A stretch of DNA of 64,000 nt from Halopiger djelfimassiliensis (GTDB lineage: Archaea; Halobacteriota; Halobacteria; Halobacteriales; Natrialbaceae), in assembly GCF_000455365.1 (NCBI RefSeq), contig NZ_HG315684.1:23854-87853 (forward strand), written 5' to 3'. This document shows, one piece after another, positions 27,389 to 37,194 of the stretch (positions within the stretch are counted from its first letter, which is position 1; every line of letters begins with the position of its first letter). Both the position numbers and the translations under genes were made by a program. The notes under the pieces are model-generated. The model saw nothing but the letters and a program-made list of their open reading frames with translations. It made no database searches and had not been told where the DNA came from.

Positions 27389-28738
27389 ATGGAAATCGAA
27401 ATCGCAACCATTGGCGGATACGAAGAAGTCGGACGGCAGATGACCGCCGTCCGCGCCGGGGACGACGTCGTCATCTTCGACATGGGACTGAACCTCTCGC
27501 AGGTTCTGATCCACGACAACGTCGAAACCGAGCGCATGCACAGTCTCGACCTGATCGACATGGGCGCGATCCCCGACGACCGCGTCATGTCCGATCTCGA
27601 GGGGGACGTGCAGGCGATCGTGCCGACGCACGGTCACCTGGATCACATCGGCGCGATCAGCAAGCTCGCTCACCGGTACAACGCGCCGGTCGTCGCGACG
27701 CCGTTTACGATCGAGCTCGTGAAACAGCAGATCGAGGGCGAACAGAAGTTCGGCGTCGAGAACGACCTGATCAAGATGGAGGCCGGCGAGACGATGACGA
27801 TCGGCGATCACGGGGTCGAACTCGAGTTCGTCAACGTCACCCACTCGATCATCGACGCGATCAATCCGGTCTTGCACACGCCCGAGGGCGCGATCGTCTA
27901 CGGGCTGGACAAGCGCATGGACCACACGCCGGTCATCGGCGACCCGATCGACATGAAGCGGTTCCGAGAGATCGGCCGCGAGGGCGAGGGCGTCCTCTGT
28001 TACATCGAGGACTGTACCAACGCGAACAAGAAGGGACGGACGCCGTCCGAGAAGGTCGCCCGTGAACACCTGCGGGACGTCCTCTACAGCATGGAGGACT
28101 ACGACGGCGGGATCGTCGCGACGACGTTCTCGAGTCACATCGCCCGCGTGAAGTCGCTGGTCGAGTTCGCCGACGACATCGGTCGCCAGCCCGTCTTGCT
28201 CGGGCGCTCGATGGAGAAATACTCCGGAACCGCCGAACGCCTCGACTTCGTCGACTTCCCGACCGATCTGGGGATGTTCGGCCACCGCAAGTCGGTCGAC
28301 CGGACGTTCAAGCGGGTCATGAACGAGGGCAAGGAGGACTTCCTGCCGATCGTCACCGGCCATCAGGGCGAACCGCGCGCGATGCTCACGCGGATGGCTC
28401 GCGGCGAAACGCCATACGAACTCGACGACGGAGACAAGGTCGTCTTCTCGGCGCGGGTCATTCCCGAGCCGACCAACGAGGGCCAGCGCTACCAGGCCGA
28501 AAAGCTGCTTGGCATGCAGGGCGCACGCGTCTACGACGACATCCACGTCTCCGGCCACCTCAACCAAGAGGGCCACTACGAGATGCTCGACGCGCTCCAG
28601 CCCCAGCACGTCATCCCGGCCCACCAGGACATGAGCGGCTACTCCAGCTACGTCAACCTCTGTGAGAGCGAGGGGTACAAGATGGGTCGTGACCTCCACG
28701 TCACGCGCAACGGCAACCTCATCCAGCTCGTCGACTGA
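27389..28738 (+). CDS. rnj: Ribonuclease J (beta-CASP 5'-3' exonuclease)
   Basis: A metallo-beta-lactamase/beta-CASP nuclease that degrades or trims RNA from the 5' end. The 449-residue protein has the zinc-binding motif THGHLDH near residue 84, further metal ligands in VNVTHSIID and CYIEDCTN, the beta-CASP core ([24 protein letters not shown]) and the closing His motifs [11 protein letters not shown] and VIPAHQD. Length matches archaeal RNase J. It is followed by the polyprenyl synthase gene with a one-base gap. It is preceded by an unusually long, stem-rich untranslated region. Confidence 0.95.
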   Translation: MEIEIATIGGYEEVGRQMTAVRAGDDVVIFDMGLNLSQVLIHDNVETERMHSLDLIDMGAIPDDRVMSDLEGDVQAIVPTHGHLDHIGAISKLAHRYNAPVVATPFTIELVKQQIEGEQKFGVENDLIKMEAGETMTIGDHGVELEFVNVTHSIIDAINPVLHTPEGAIVYGLDKRMDHTPVIGDPIDMKRFREIGREGEGVLCYIEDCTNANKKGRTPSEKVAREHLRDVLYSMEDYDGGIVATTFSSHIARVKSLVEFADDIGRQPVLLGRSMEKYSGTAERLDFVDFPTDLGMFGHRKSVDRTFKRVMNEGKEDFLPIVTGHQGEPRAMLTRMARGETPYELDDGDKVVFSARVIPEPTNEGQRYQAEKLLGMQGARVYDDIHVSGHLNQEGHYEMLDALQPQHVIPAHQDMSGYSSYVNLCESEGYKMGRDLHVTRNGNLIQLVD

Positions 28739-28739
28739 T

Positions 28740-29837
28740 ATGACGACTCCCGAGGCACGAGAAGAAGCAGTGCTCGAGGCGGTTCGAAAGCGCCGCGAGC
28801 GGGTCAACGACGCGATCCCCGAAGAGTTACCGATCCAGCGGCCCGAACGGCTCTATGAAGCCTCTCGGTACCTGCTGGACGCGGGCGGCAAGCGACTGCG
28901 ACCGACCGTCCTGCTCACGGTGGCGGAAGCGCTTGCCGACGTCGAACCGCTCTCGGTTGACTACCGTGAGTTCCCGACCCTCGACGACGGGAACGTAAAC
29001 GCACACGCTGACGATACGGGCCGGGCGCAAGCGCCCGACGCGATCGACATCTTAGACGCCGCAGTCAGCGTCGAAGTCATCCAGTCGTTTACGCTGATCC
29101 ACGACGACATCATGGACGACGACGACCTCCGTCGCGGCGTGCCCGCCGTTCACAAGGAATACGATCTCGAGACTGCCATTCTCGCCGGTGACACGCTGTA
29201 CTCGAAGGCGTTCGAGATCATGCTCGAGACCGGTGCGGATCCGGCCCGGACCGTCGAGGCGCTCGACGTCCTCGCAACGACCTGTACGAAGATCTGCGAG
29301 GGACAGTCGCTGGACGTCACCTTCGAGCAGCGCGACGACGTCTCGCCCGAGGAGTACCTCGAGATGGTCGAACAGAAGACGGCCGTGTTGTACGCCGCCT
29401 CGGCGTCGCTTCCCGCGGTGTTGATGGGGGCCGACGACGAGACGATCGAAGCGCTGTACGGGTACGGACTGGACATCGGCCGTGCGTTCCAGATCCAGGA
29501 CGACGTGCTCGATCTCACCGTTCCCAGCGAGCAACTCGGTAAACAGCGCGGGAGCGATCTCGTAGAGAACAAACAGACGCTGATCACCGTCCACGCCCGC
29601 AAGCAGGGCGTCGACGTCGCTGGACTCGTCGACACGGACGACGTCGAAGCCGTCACCGAAGCCGAAATCGCCGACGCCGTCGCCGAACTCGAGGACGCGG
29701 GGTCGATCAGCTACGCCAACGAGATGGCCCGCGATCTGGTCACGCAGGGCAAGGAACGACTCGAGGTGTTGCCGGACAACGAGGCCCGAGAGTTGCTGTG
29801 TGAACTCGCCGATTATCTGATCGAGCGGGGCTACTGA
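28740..29837 (+). CDS. idsA: Polyprenyl diphosphate synthase (geranylgeranyl/farnesyl)
   Basis: A trans-prenyltransferase that builds C20 (or C15) diphosphates for archaeal membrane lipids. The 365-residue protein carries the first aspartate-rich motif in LIHDDIMDDDD and the second in QIQDDVLDLT. Between helices near residues 75-105 there is an insert (VDYREFPTLDDGNVN onward) longer than in bacterial enzymes but usual in kind for haloarchaea. The ATG at 28740 is chosen because it lies one base after the RNase J stop; the longer frame overlaps that gene. Co-transcription with RNase J is conserved in many haloarchaea. Confidence 0.93.
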   Translation: MTTPEAREEAVLEAVRKRRERVNDAIPEELPIQRPERLYEASRYLLDAGGKRLRPTVLLTVAEALADVEPLSVDYREFPTLDDGNVNAHADDTGRAQAPDAIDILDAAVSVEVIQSFTLIHDDIMDDDDLRRGVPAVHKEYDLETAILAGDTLYSKAFEIMLETGADPARTVEALDVLATTCTKICEGQSLDVTFEQRDDVSPEEYLEMVEQKTAVLYAASASLPAVLMGADDETIEALYGYGLDIGRAFQIQDDVLDLTVPSEQLGKQRGSDLVENKQTLITVHARKQGVDVAGLVDTDDVEAVTEAEIADAVAELEDAGSISYANEMARDLVTQGKERLEVLPDNEARELLCELADYLIERGY

Positions 29838-29951
29838 ATCTGGGGCCTCGAGTCGGTTTTCGATCCTTTTGTCGTCGACAGCGACCCGGCTAGACGAGGG
29901 TCGTCCCGGCCGAGCGGGGAATTTAATGCAAGTGCCTGTCACGAGCGGAGT

Positions 29952-30494
29952 ATGCAGATCCGCCCGCTACCGGCCGATGAAAGCGCCGTTCGTCGGTACG
30001 TCGAGCAATTGTGGCTGCCCTACCACCGCGACCTCGAGACGACGATCGAGTCCCACGGGCTCGCTGACGAGGGTGATATCGACCTCGTCGCGGCGGAGGT
30101 CGCATTCCGTCTCGGCCGTCTCGAAGACGACGACTACCGGCTCTGGATCGCCGTCGACACGGACGCTTCTCGAGGATCGACGGCAGAGAGCGGTCCACTC
30201 GAGAACGACGGTGACCTCGCCGGCTTCGTCGGGACCGAGATCGACGACGCACCGTCCGTCTTCGATCGACCGGATCGGTTGGTCGTCGGTGATCTTTACG
30301 TCCGCGAGCCTTACCGTGGCTCGGGGCTCGCCCGTGACTTGATCGGCCGTGCCGCGAAACGGGCCGGGAAAGCCGGCTGTCCCGAACTCGTGCTCGACGT
30401 CGATGTCGATAACGACCGAGCGATCGCCTTCTACGAGAAGCTCGGTTTCGAGACCTACCGTCGTCGGATGACGGTCGACGTCGACGAGTTGTGA
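29952..30494 (+). CDS. GNAT family N-acetyltransferase
   Basis: A 180-residue acetyltransferase. The acetyl-CoA loop PYRGSGLARDLIGRAAK and the following NDRAIAFYEKLGFE segment define the GNAT fold; the N-terminal third is variable. The substrate is unknown. A TATA-like AATTTAA lies at about 29919-29925, near 30 bases in front of the ATG. It stands between the polyprenyl synthase and GltX genes on the same strand, but with gaps of 114 and 75 bases and its own promoter. Confidence 0.85.
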   Translation: MQIRPLPADESAVRRYVEQLWLPYHRDLETTIESHGLADEGDIDLVAAEVAFRLGRLEDDDYRLWIAVDTDASRGSTAESGPLENDGDLAGFVGTEIDDAPSVFDRPDRLVVGDLYVREPYRGSGLARDLIGRAAKRAGKAGCPELVLDVDVDNDRAIAFYEKLGFETYRRRMTVDVDEL

Positions 30495-30569
30495 CGGTCC
30501 CCGAGTCGAGACCGCAACGGCGAGTCGACACCGCGGAGGTTTTGGTCCGGGCACGAATACCGCTCGATA

Positions 30570-32288
30570 ATGAACGACGACTTGCGCGAACGCGTCGAGC
30601 GCGAAGCCGAGAAACACGCGCTGTTGAACGCGGTGAAACACGAAAGCGACGCCGACGTCGGCGCGATCATGGGGCCGCTGATGGGCGACAATCCCGAGTT
30701 CCGCGAGCACGGCGACGAAGTTCCGGGCGTCATCGGCGGCGTCGTCAGTCGGGTCAACGACCTCGAGTACGAGGCGAAACGCGAGCGCCTCGAGGAACTC
30801 GCGCCCGCGGCGCTCGAGGAGATCGAGGCCGAAGCGGAGGAGGACGAACACGACCTGCCCGAACTGCCGAACGCCGAGGCGTACGACGAGATCCGGATGC
30901 GGTGTGCGCCGAACCCGAACGGGCCGTGGCACGTCGGCCACGCTCGGATGCCTGCAGTCATCGGCACCTACCGCGACCGCTACGACGGCTGGTTCTGCGT
31001 TCGGTTCGACGACACCGACCCGGAAACCAAGCGGCCGGATCTCGACGCCTACGATGCGATTCTCGAGGATCTGGAGTATCTGGGCTTCGAGCCGGACGCG
31101 GTCTATACGGCCAGTGACCGTCTCGAGACGTACTACGAGCACGCCCGCGACCTGATCGAACTGGGTGGGGCCTACACCTGTTCCTGTCCGGGCGACGAGT
31201 TCTCGGATCTGAAGAACTCGGGCGAGGCGTGTCCCCACCGCGACAAGGACGTCGAGACGGTCCGCGAGGAGTTCGCGGCCATGATCGACGGCGAGTACGA
31301 CAGCGGTGAGATGGTCCTCCGGGTGAAAACCGACATCGAGCACAAGAACCCGGCACTGCGCGACTGGGTGGCGTTCCGGATGGTCGACACGCCCCACCCA
31401 CGCGAGGAAGCCAGCGAGTACCGGTGCTGGCCGATGCTCGACTTCCAGTCGGGGATCGACGACCACCTGATCGGGATCACTCACATCATCCGCGGGATCG
31501 ACCTGCAGGACTCGGCGAAGCGCCAGCGGTTCGTCTACGACTACTTCGACTGGGAGTATCCCGAGGTCGTCCACTGGGGGCACGTCCAGATCGACGCCTA
31601 CGACGTGAAGATGAGCACCTCGACTATCGCGGAACTGATCGAAGAGGGCGAACTCGACGGCTGGGACGATCCCCGCGCGCCGACGCTCAAGAGCCTCCGA
31701 CGGCGCGGGATCCGCGGCGAAGCCATCGTCGACGCGATGGTCGGACTCGGGACCTCGACCAGCGACGTCGACCTCGCGATGAGCACGGTCTATGCGAACA
31801 ACCGCGAACTGATCGACGACGGGACCGATCGGCGGTTCCTCGTCCGCGATGGCGAACGGTTCCCGCTCGAGGGGAGCCCGCCCGCGGAAGCCACTCCGCC
31901 GTTGCACCCCGATCACGAGGAGCGGGGCGTCCGCGAGATTCCGGTCGGCGACGCCGTGTTGCTCGAGCCGACGGACGTCCCCAACTCCGGGGATCGCGTC
32001 TGGCTCAAGGGACTCGGATGCTTCCAGCAGACGGACGAAACGCTCCGGTACACGGGAGACGACATCGAGGTCGTCCGCGAGGGTGCCGTCGACGTCGTCC
32101 ACTGGGTGCCGGCCAGCGAGAGCGTTCCGGTTCGGCTACGAACGCCCGACGGCGACGTCGCCGGCCGAGCGGAACCCGGCGTCGGCGACCTCGAGGCCGA
32201 CGAACTGGTGCAGTTCGAACGCGTCGGGTTCGCCAGAATCGACCGCCACGACGACGAAGAGACCGTCGCGTACTACACACACCCATAG
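30570..32288 (+). CDS. gltX: Glutamate--tRNA ligase
   Basis: Charges tRNA-Glu (and in archaea also tRNA-Gln for later amidation). The 572-residue archaeal-type class I enzyme has the HIGH motif as HVGH (NGPWHVGHARM, near residue 118), the KMSKS motif as KMSTS (near residue 347) and an archaeal/eukaryotic-type beta-barrel anticodon domain at the C-terminus (IPVGDAVLLEPTDVPNSGD onward). A helical N-terminal extension of about 105 residues is usual for this group. Length is normal. It is convergent with the cupredoxin gene. Confidence 0.96.
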   Translation: MNDDLRERVEREAEKHALLNAVKHESDADVGAIMGPLMGDNPEFREHGDEVPGVIGGVVSRVNDLEYEAKRERLEELAPAALEEIEAEAEEDEHDLPELPNAEAYDEIRMRCAPNPNGPWHVGHARMPAVIGTYRDRYDGWFCVRFDDTDPETKRPDLDAYDAILEDLEYLGFEPDAVYTASDRLETYYEHARDLIELGGAYTCSCPGDEFSDLKNSGEACPHRDKDVETVREEFAAMIDGEYDSGEMVLRVKTDIEHKNPALRDWVAFRMVDTPHPREEASEYRCWPMLDFQSGIDDHLIGITHIIRGIDLQDSAKRQRFVYDYFDWEYPEVVHWGHVQIDAYDVKMSTSTIAELIEEGELDGWDDPRAPTLKSLRRRGIRGEAIVDAMVGLGTSTSDVDLAMSTVYANNRELIDDGTDRRFLVRDGERFPLEGSPPAEATPPLHPDHEERGVREIPVGDAVLLEPTDVPNSGDRVWLKGLGCFQQTDETLRYTGDDIEVVREGAVDVVHWVPASESVPVRLRTPDGDVAGRAEPGVGDLEADELVQFERVGFARIDRHDDEETVAYYTHP

Positions 32289-32421
32289 AGTACCGGTCGC
32301 TTCGGCGTCCGGAGTCGGACTCAGGCGGCTCCTGTCGGGGAAGGATTCGTCACCAGCACCTGCAAAGTCGACACGCCCGTATGGATCGTGGCGTTTGAGA
32401 ACCACACCCCGTCCGAAGGGT

Positions 32422-32982
32422 CTATTCTTCGGTCTCGTTGCCGTCGGTTTCGTTGCCGTCACCACCGCCACCGCCGCCGCTTTCGACCTGAATCGGTCCG
32501 TTCATCGTTCCTTCGTGTGGCTGACAGACGTACCGGGCCATCTCCGAGGTCACCTCGTCGATCTCGAGGGTCTGTGTTTCCCCTTGCTGGTCCATCAGTT
32601 CGGTCGAGTAGTCGTCGACGACCTCCTCGTTCTCGTCGCGGATCTCGAGGTTGTGGCGGGCACCGTCGATGTTCTCCCACGTTATCTCGTAGGATTCGCC
32701 CTCGAAAAGGACCAGCGTCGGATTGTCTTCGCCTTCGATCTGCGAGGGGGATTGTCCCTGCCAGGCCGATGTCTCGCCGCCGAGTTCGATCTCGGAGACG
32801 CCCTCCCACTCGCTCGTATCGGCTTCCCCGTCGCCACCTTCCGGTGCACCGTTCTCTTCTTCGGTCCCGCCGTCGCCGTCACCGCCCCCGTTTCCACCAC
32901 AGCCAGCGACGAGCGCCGTCGCACTAACGGCACCGGTGAGTTTGAGAACCGTTCGACGAGTCGTCGGGTCAGTCTCCCTCAT
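32422..32982 (-). CDS. Secreted cupredoxin (halocyanin-like) lipoprotein
   Basis: A 186-residue exported blue-copper-type protein. The N-terminus has a Tat motif (TTRRTVLKL) and a lipobox (LVAGC), so it is likely exported folded and lipid-anchored outside the membrane. A disordered Gly/Asp/Glu linker follows. The cupredoxin domain shows the type 1 copper ligands: His in ARHNLEI (about 110) and Cys152, His155 and Met159 in YVCQPHEGTM. A Gly/Asn/Glu tail ends the protein. The ATG at 32982 is chosen from the Tat signal; a TATA-like AATTTAGTTTAA lies about 30 bases in front. An electron-transfer role is inferred from the copper site. Confidence 0.88.
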   Translation of the reverse strand: MRETDPTTRRTVLKLTGAVSATALVAGCGGNGGGDGDGGTEEENGAPEGGDGEADTSEWEGVSEIELGGETSAWQGQSPSQIEGEDNPTLVLFEGESYEITWENIDGARHNLEIRDENEEVVDDYSTELMDQQGETQTLEIDEVTSEMARYVCQPHEGTMNGPIQVESGGGGGGDGNETDGNETEE

Positions 32983-33034
32983 ATCACCCTCTATCGGAGC
33001 CGATGGTGTTAAACTAAATTCCCGGTACTGGTTA

Positions 33035-33115
33035 TTGTCTTGGCATACTATTGGAATATATTTGCCTTTTGTACTGTTTTTATGGAATATAACGAATATA
33101 TGATATATCCATAAT
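33035..33115. promoter_or_regulatory. AT-rich intergenic block
   Basis: About 80 bases of markedly AT-rich sequence (for example TTGGAATATATTTGCC and GAATATAACGAATATATG) upstream of the cupredoxin gene, in a window that is otherwise GC-rich. It contains repeated AATATA-like words that could serve as TATA elements on either strand. No open frame crosses it. It probably carries upstream regulatory DNA of the cupredoxin gene, or is the scar of an insertion. Confidence 0.4.
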
Positions 33116-33250
33116 TCGTCGAGAATGTCGTTAGACCGGCTGGTCGACGACCGGTGATCGATCGACCGAGTTTCCGTCCTCGTGCCCACGGAGTATGGAC
33201 GAACCACGGCCGAACGTTGGCGTTTTTCGGCGGTGTAGGAGTTCGATCCC

Positions 33251-33418
33251 CTAGTCCTCGAGCAGTTCAGCCGCGCTGCCCGGAGTCGGATCGGCGACGA
33301 CGCCGTCTCGCTGGCCGAGTACCCGGGCGTGTGCCACACAGACCGTTCTGTTTTCCGCCCACGGGATGTGCAGTTCGACACTCGCCGGCCGAGTACAGTC
33401 GTCTTCCGGACACTCCAT
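33251..33418 (-). CDS. Small Cys/His protein, putative zinc-binding
   Basis: A 55-residue frame that is too short for most gene callers but looks real. It reads MECPEDDCTRPASVELHIPW, then ENRTVCVAHARVLGQRDG and an acidic end. Two Cys near the N-terminus (CPEDDC) and a Cys-x2-His pair (CVAH) could bind one zinc. The composition is acidic like other haloarchaeal proteins, unlike the shadow frames nearby. It lies between the AT-rich block and the DUF456 gene, on the same strand as the latter (37 bases downstream), so the two may share a transcript. Function unknown. Confidence 0.6.
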   Translation of the reverse strand: MECPEDDCTRPASVELHIPWAENRTVCVAHARVLGQRDGVVADPTPGSAAELLED

Positions 33419-33454
33419 GGTCGCCCTACGACAGCCCGAGGTTCAGCGTTTGGG

Positions 33455-33940
33455 TTACAATAGCACGACGGCGACGAGGAACCCGAGGAGGATCGAAACC
33501 GTCAGCAGAACCTGGATCGCCGTCGAAGCGAGGATTCCAGCTGTCGCGTACAGCGCCGACCGAGTGCTTTCGGTGGCCTCCCCCTCCCGGAGATACTCGA
33601 GAACGAAGACGGTCCCGAACAGTCCGATCACCAGCCCGAGCGGTCCGGTCACGACCATGAGGACGATGCCGACTGCGGCCGCCGCGACAGTGGTCGACCA
33701 CGACGCTCCGCCCGCCCGTGCGGCGATCGACCCGCCGAAGAACTCGGTGAACAGAACTACGACGCCGAGCGCAGTGAGTATCGCCAGCGCGATCGGTCCG
33801 GGTTCGGCGAACCCGGACGCCCACCAGTAGAGATACAGCCCGGACAGCGAGAGCAGCCCGCCGGGAACGAGCGGCACGAGCGTGCCGATCACGCCACCGA
33901 CGAGCAACGCGAACGCGAGGACCGCGATCGGTTCGACCAT
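33455..33940 (-). CDS. DUF456 family membrane protein
   Basis: A 161-residue integral membrane protein with five or six predicted helices separated by short glycine-rich loops (GGVIGTLVPLVPGGLLS, GGSIAARAGGASW, TGPLGLVIGLFGTVF). This is the DUF456 pattern, a family of unknown function with glycine-zipper-like helices. The ATG at 33940 (MVEPIAVLAFALLVGG) is preferred over the one 11 codons upstream. It is divergent from the SDR gene, which starts 91 bases away. Confidence 0.8.
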   Translation of the reverse strand: MVEPIAVLAFALLVGGVIGTLVPLVPGGLLSLSGLYLYWWASGFAEPGPIALAILTALGVVVLFTEFFGGSIAARAGGASWSTTVAAAAVGIVLMVVTGPLGLVIGLFGTVFVLEYLREGEATESTRSALYATAGILASTAIQVLLTVSILLGFLVAVVLL

Positions 33941-34031
33941 ACGTCGGACAACGACGGGTCGTTCAATAGGCATGTCGTTCCTCCGACGGCTCGACCAGCA
34001 CGGTTATGTCGGTCTCCGAGAACGAACACAC

Positions 34032-34769
34032 ATGACCAAGGGCGCGATCATCGTCGGTGCGTCGTCGGGTATCGGCGAGGCACTGGCCCGTGAACTCGCC
34101 GAAAACGGCTACGAAATCGGCTTGACGGCTCGACGCACCGAACGGCTGAAACGGATCGGTTCGGAACTCCCGACCAAAGCCTACGTGGCGACGATGGACG
34201 TCACCGAACCCGAAGCCGCCCGCGAGGGGTTTTTCGAACTCGCCGCAGCGATGCCATCCGTCGACCTCGTCGTCATCAGTGCCGGCGTCGCGGAACTCAA
34301 CGACGACCTCGAGTGGGAACCCGAACGACAGACAATCGACGTTAACGTCCGTGGCTTTACGGCCATCGCGACGGCTGCGATGGAGCACTTCGAGCGCAAC
34401 GCCGACGACGGCAGCGGGGCCGACGGCCACCTCGTGGGAATCTCTTCGATCGCGGCGCATTTCGGCCTCGGCGGCGCGCAGGCGTACAACGCCTCCAAAG
34501 CCTACGTCTCGCGGTACCTGCAGGGGCTGCGACACCGCCAGCAGGATCGCGACGCGACCGTCCGGATCACGACGATCGAACCCGGATTCGTCGACACCGA
34601 CCTCTCGATCGGCGGCTTCTGGGAGTGTTCTCCCGAAACGGCCGCGACCCAGATCGCTCGAGCGATCCGCAAGGAACGCGATCACGCCTACGTCACTCGC
34701 CGCTGGCGACTCGTCGCATGGGGGCTGGAACTGTTTCCGGAGTCGATCCTCCGGCGGGTGCTTCCCTGA
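34032..34769 (+). CDS. Short-chain dehydrogenase/reductase
   Basis: A 245-residue NAD(P)-dependent oxidoreductase. The nucleotide-binding motif GASSGIG is at the N-terminus, an Arg-rich segment (TARRTERLK) after the second strand suggests NADP(H), and the catalytic Ser/Tyr/Lys set is present (SSIAAHFG, then YNASK). The C-terminus has a hydrophobic segment (WGLELFPESILRRVLP). The substrate is not evident. The frame extends 50 codons upstream; the ATG at 34032 gives the standard N-terminus. Confidence 0.9.
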   Translation: MTKGAIIVGASSGIGEALARELAENGYEIGLTARRTERLKRIGSELPTKAYVATMDVTEPEAAREGFFELAAAMPSVDLVVISAGVAELNDDLEWEPERQTIDVNVRGFTAIATAAMEHFERNADDGSGADGHLVGISSIAAHFGLGGAQAYNASKAYVSRYLQGLRHRQQDRDATVRITTIEPGFVDTDLSIGGFWECSPETAATQIARAIRKERDHAYVTRRWRLVAWGLELFPESILRRVLP

Positions 34770-34902
34770 CGCTCATAGACACCGCCACTCGAGTCATCAG
34801 TTCGGTACTCGGAACGGTGTGGCGATTGTCGGCTGTGGCGGGACCCGTCGGACGAACCGACGTGATCGATCGGACTCCGTGAGCGTGCCGGAGGTCTCGA
34901 GA

Positions 34903-37194
34903 TCACGTCCGGAACCGCTCCCGAACCGTGAGCGCCGCGTCCGATCCGTACCGATCGACCAGCGGACACAGCGCGTCGCCGAGCGCTCGCATACACTGAC
35001 CCGGCGAGTGGTACTCGAGGCGGTCGGCGACGGTCGCCCAGTCCCGTCCTTGAAGCGCCCGCAAAACGAGCAGTCGTTCCTCGCGGTCGGTGAGATCGAT
35101 CGCGTCCGGATCGTCGACGAAGTACCGGACGACGAGATCGCGAAACGGGCCGGGATCGACGTCGAACAGTCCGGGACCGTAGGCGGCCCCGGCGACGACC
35201 CGCCACTCGTGATCGGTCACCTCGAGGGGCGGCCGCCCCTCGTTTGCCGTCGATTCCGTGGCGACGCTTCGGAGGACTGCGCGGGCGACATCGGGATCGA
35301 GGTCCGCGAGTGAGTCGGTACACAGCGGTCCGAACCGGCGGGCGAACCAATCGGCGTGTCGATCGGAGAGTGCCCGGCCCGCGTCGCTCGTGGGCGCAAG
35401 CAATAACGCGGAGTACTCGCCGCTCGCGTCGTTGCGAGTCGTCGAGACGTGGACCGTCCGATAGCCGTTCTCGCGCCAGAACCGGAGGAGGCCGGGCGTC
35501 GCACCGAAACCGGTCCCGAGCCAGTCTACGTCCGCGGCGAACTCCTCGTGGATGCACTCGAGCAGTCGCGAGCCGAGACCCCGCGACCGGGCCTCGTGAT
35601 GGGTGGCGATGCGGACGACGCGGATGCCGGCCGGCTCGCCCGCCGATTCGTCGCGCAGTTGGCTCGTAAGTACGTCCGGGAGCATGTTGCCGCGGACGCG
35701 GCCGCCCTCGTACATCATCGCCCGCGTTTCCGCCGAGAGGTTCCCTTCGCGGGCCAGCAACGCGACGCTGACGACGCGTCCGTCGTGCACCAGCGCGCGG
35801 GCCTCGAGGTTCGGGGCATCGAGCAACCGCGCGAGGTCGTTTGGCTCGGTGCGGTAGTGAGCGAGCACGAGCAGGCCGAAAGCCTCCCGGAGCAGGGTCT
35901 CGTCCGCGAGCAGGTCGTCGGGCCCGAGGCGACGGTACGTCGCGGTTTCCGGTGTCGCGTCTGCGACGAGCGGCCCGACCGGCGGCCGCGCATCGAGCAG
36001 CAGGGCGTGGAAGGCCCACACCTCGACCGGATCGCCCGCGGCGTACCGGATCGGCTCGACGAGCGTGCGGTCGACGACCTCGTGATCGCTCTCGGCGAGG
36101 CGGTCCCGGAACCGGACGGAAAAGCCCCGTCCTGCGCCCTCGTAGCCGTGAATCGTCGTCGCGAACGCGACCCGGTCGGCGGCGAGCAACGACTCGAGCC
36201 GCGAAACGGGCAACGCGGCCGCCTCGTCGACGACGACTGCATCCGCCGCGTCGAGGGACTCGACGGCCTCGGAGGGATCGCAAAATCGGACGCGACCGCC
36301 CGCCAGCGTCTCGAGTCGGCGCGGTTCGACGGCGGCCGTCTGCTCGAGCGTCTCGCAGAGCTCTTCGGCCCGTTCGAACGCCTCACGCGCGTTTCGCCAT
36401 CGAGGAGCGGTGACGAGCACGTCCGCACCGTCGGCGGCGAGCGCCCCCGCCGCCAGACCCGCCGCGCTCGATTTCCCTCGGCCGCGGTCGGCCTCGAGGA
36501 CGACGGCCCGTTTCCCGTCGTCCGAACCGGCGGCCAGCGACTCGAGGGCGGCGACTGCCTCGGCCTGGTCGTCCGTAAGGCAGGCCTCGTAGGCGGCGGT
36601 CGGGAACCGACGAGCCGGCGGTGCCGCCTCGAGCGGGTCGGATGCCGTTTCGGTCGCCAGCCGGGGAGCCGGCTCCGTTCGCCCGTCGTCCTCGATGCGT
36701 CCGGTCTCGAGGTCGACGATGGCTACACCGCGGTGCGCTCGGAGCGTCTCCACGAACCGTCGCCGAAAGCGGCCGGTGACGTCCGCGCGCTCGAACGGCG
36801 GGACCACGAGCGACTCGTCGAACGCGCCCCGTCGGTCGGGCCACTCCTCGAGCGGCGGCGTCAGGAAAACGAGCAACCCGCCGCCGTCGACCGCACCGAC
36901 GACCGTCCCGAGCGCGTTCGGTCGCAGCTCCGCGTGGGCGTCGAGGATCACGACGTCGCGCGTCGTCCCGAGGAGGTCACCTGCGTTCGATTGCGGGCGG
37001 TGTTCGCAACGCAGTCGGTCGTCGGGGCCGATCAACGTGGTGTCGGTGATCCCGACTGGCACGGCGTCGAGAACACGTTCGAGGGCGTCGTACCCCCGTT
37101 CGCGGTCGCCCGCGATGACGAGGATGCGTCGCTCGTTCGTGCGCTCTGCCTCCGCACGAAGCGACTCCGCGTGCCCGACGACATCGACGGTCAT
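34903..37194 (-). CDS. tmcA: tRNA(Met) cytidine acetyltransferase TmcA
   Basis: Makes N4-acetylcytidine in RNA using ATP and acetyl-CoA; in archaea the family acts on tRNA and often rRNA. The 763-residue protein has the N-terminal TmcA domain (about 1-165), a RecD-like helicase module with Walker A EADRGRGKSSAAG near 235 and a DEAA-type Walker B (VVDEAAALP), and a GNAT domain at about 420-570 (RIATHHEARSRGLGSRL). The C-terminal region is the RNA-binding tail. The ATG at 37194 is preferred over one seven codons upstream. It is divergent from the YbjQ-like gene. Confidence 0.93.
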   Translation of the reverse strand: MTVDVVGHAESLRAEAERTNERRILVIAGDRERGYDALERVLDAVPVGITDTTLIGPDDRLRCEHRPQSNAGDLLGTTRDVVILDAHAELRPNALGTVVGAVDGGGLLVFLTPPLEEWPDRRGAFDESLVVPPFERADVTGRFRRRFVETLRAHRGVAIVDLETGRIEDDGRTEPAPRLATETASDPLEAAPPARRFPTAAYEACLTDDQAEAVAALESLAAGSDDGKRAVVLEADRGRGKSSAAGLAAGALAADGADVLVTAPRWRNAREAFERAEELCETLEQTAAVEPRRLETLAGGRVRFCDPSEAVESLDAADAVVVDEAAALPVSRLESLLAADRVAFATTIHGYEGAGRGFSVRFRDRLAESDHEVVDRTLVEPIRYAAGDPVEVWAFHALLLDARPPVGPLVADATPETATYRRLGPDDLLADETLLREAFGLLVLAHYRTEPNDLARLLDAPNLEARALVHDGRVVSVALLAREGNLSAETRAMMYEGGRVRGNMLPDVLTSQLRDESAGEPAGIRVVRIATHHEARSRGLGSRLLECIHEEFAADVDWLGTGFGATPGLLRFWRENGYRTVHVSTTRNDASGEYSALLLAPTSDAGRALSDRHADWFARRFGPLCTDSLADLDPDVARAVLRSVATESTANEGRPPLEVTDHEWRVVAGAAYGPGLFDVDPGPFRDLVVRYFVDDPDAIDLTDREERLLVLRALQGRDWATVADRLEYHSPGQCMRALGDALCPLVDRYGSDAALTVRERFRT

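Noticed and set aside
29967-32102. 711-codon frame antisense to the acetyltransferase and GltX
   Set aside because: Runs through two certain genes on the other strand; composition and lack of motifs mark it as a mirror of their codon pattern.
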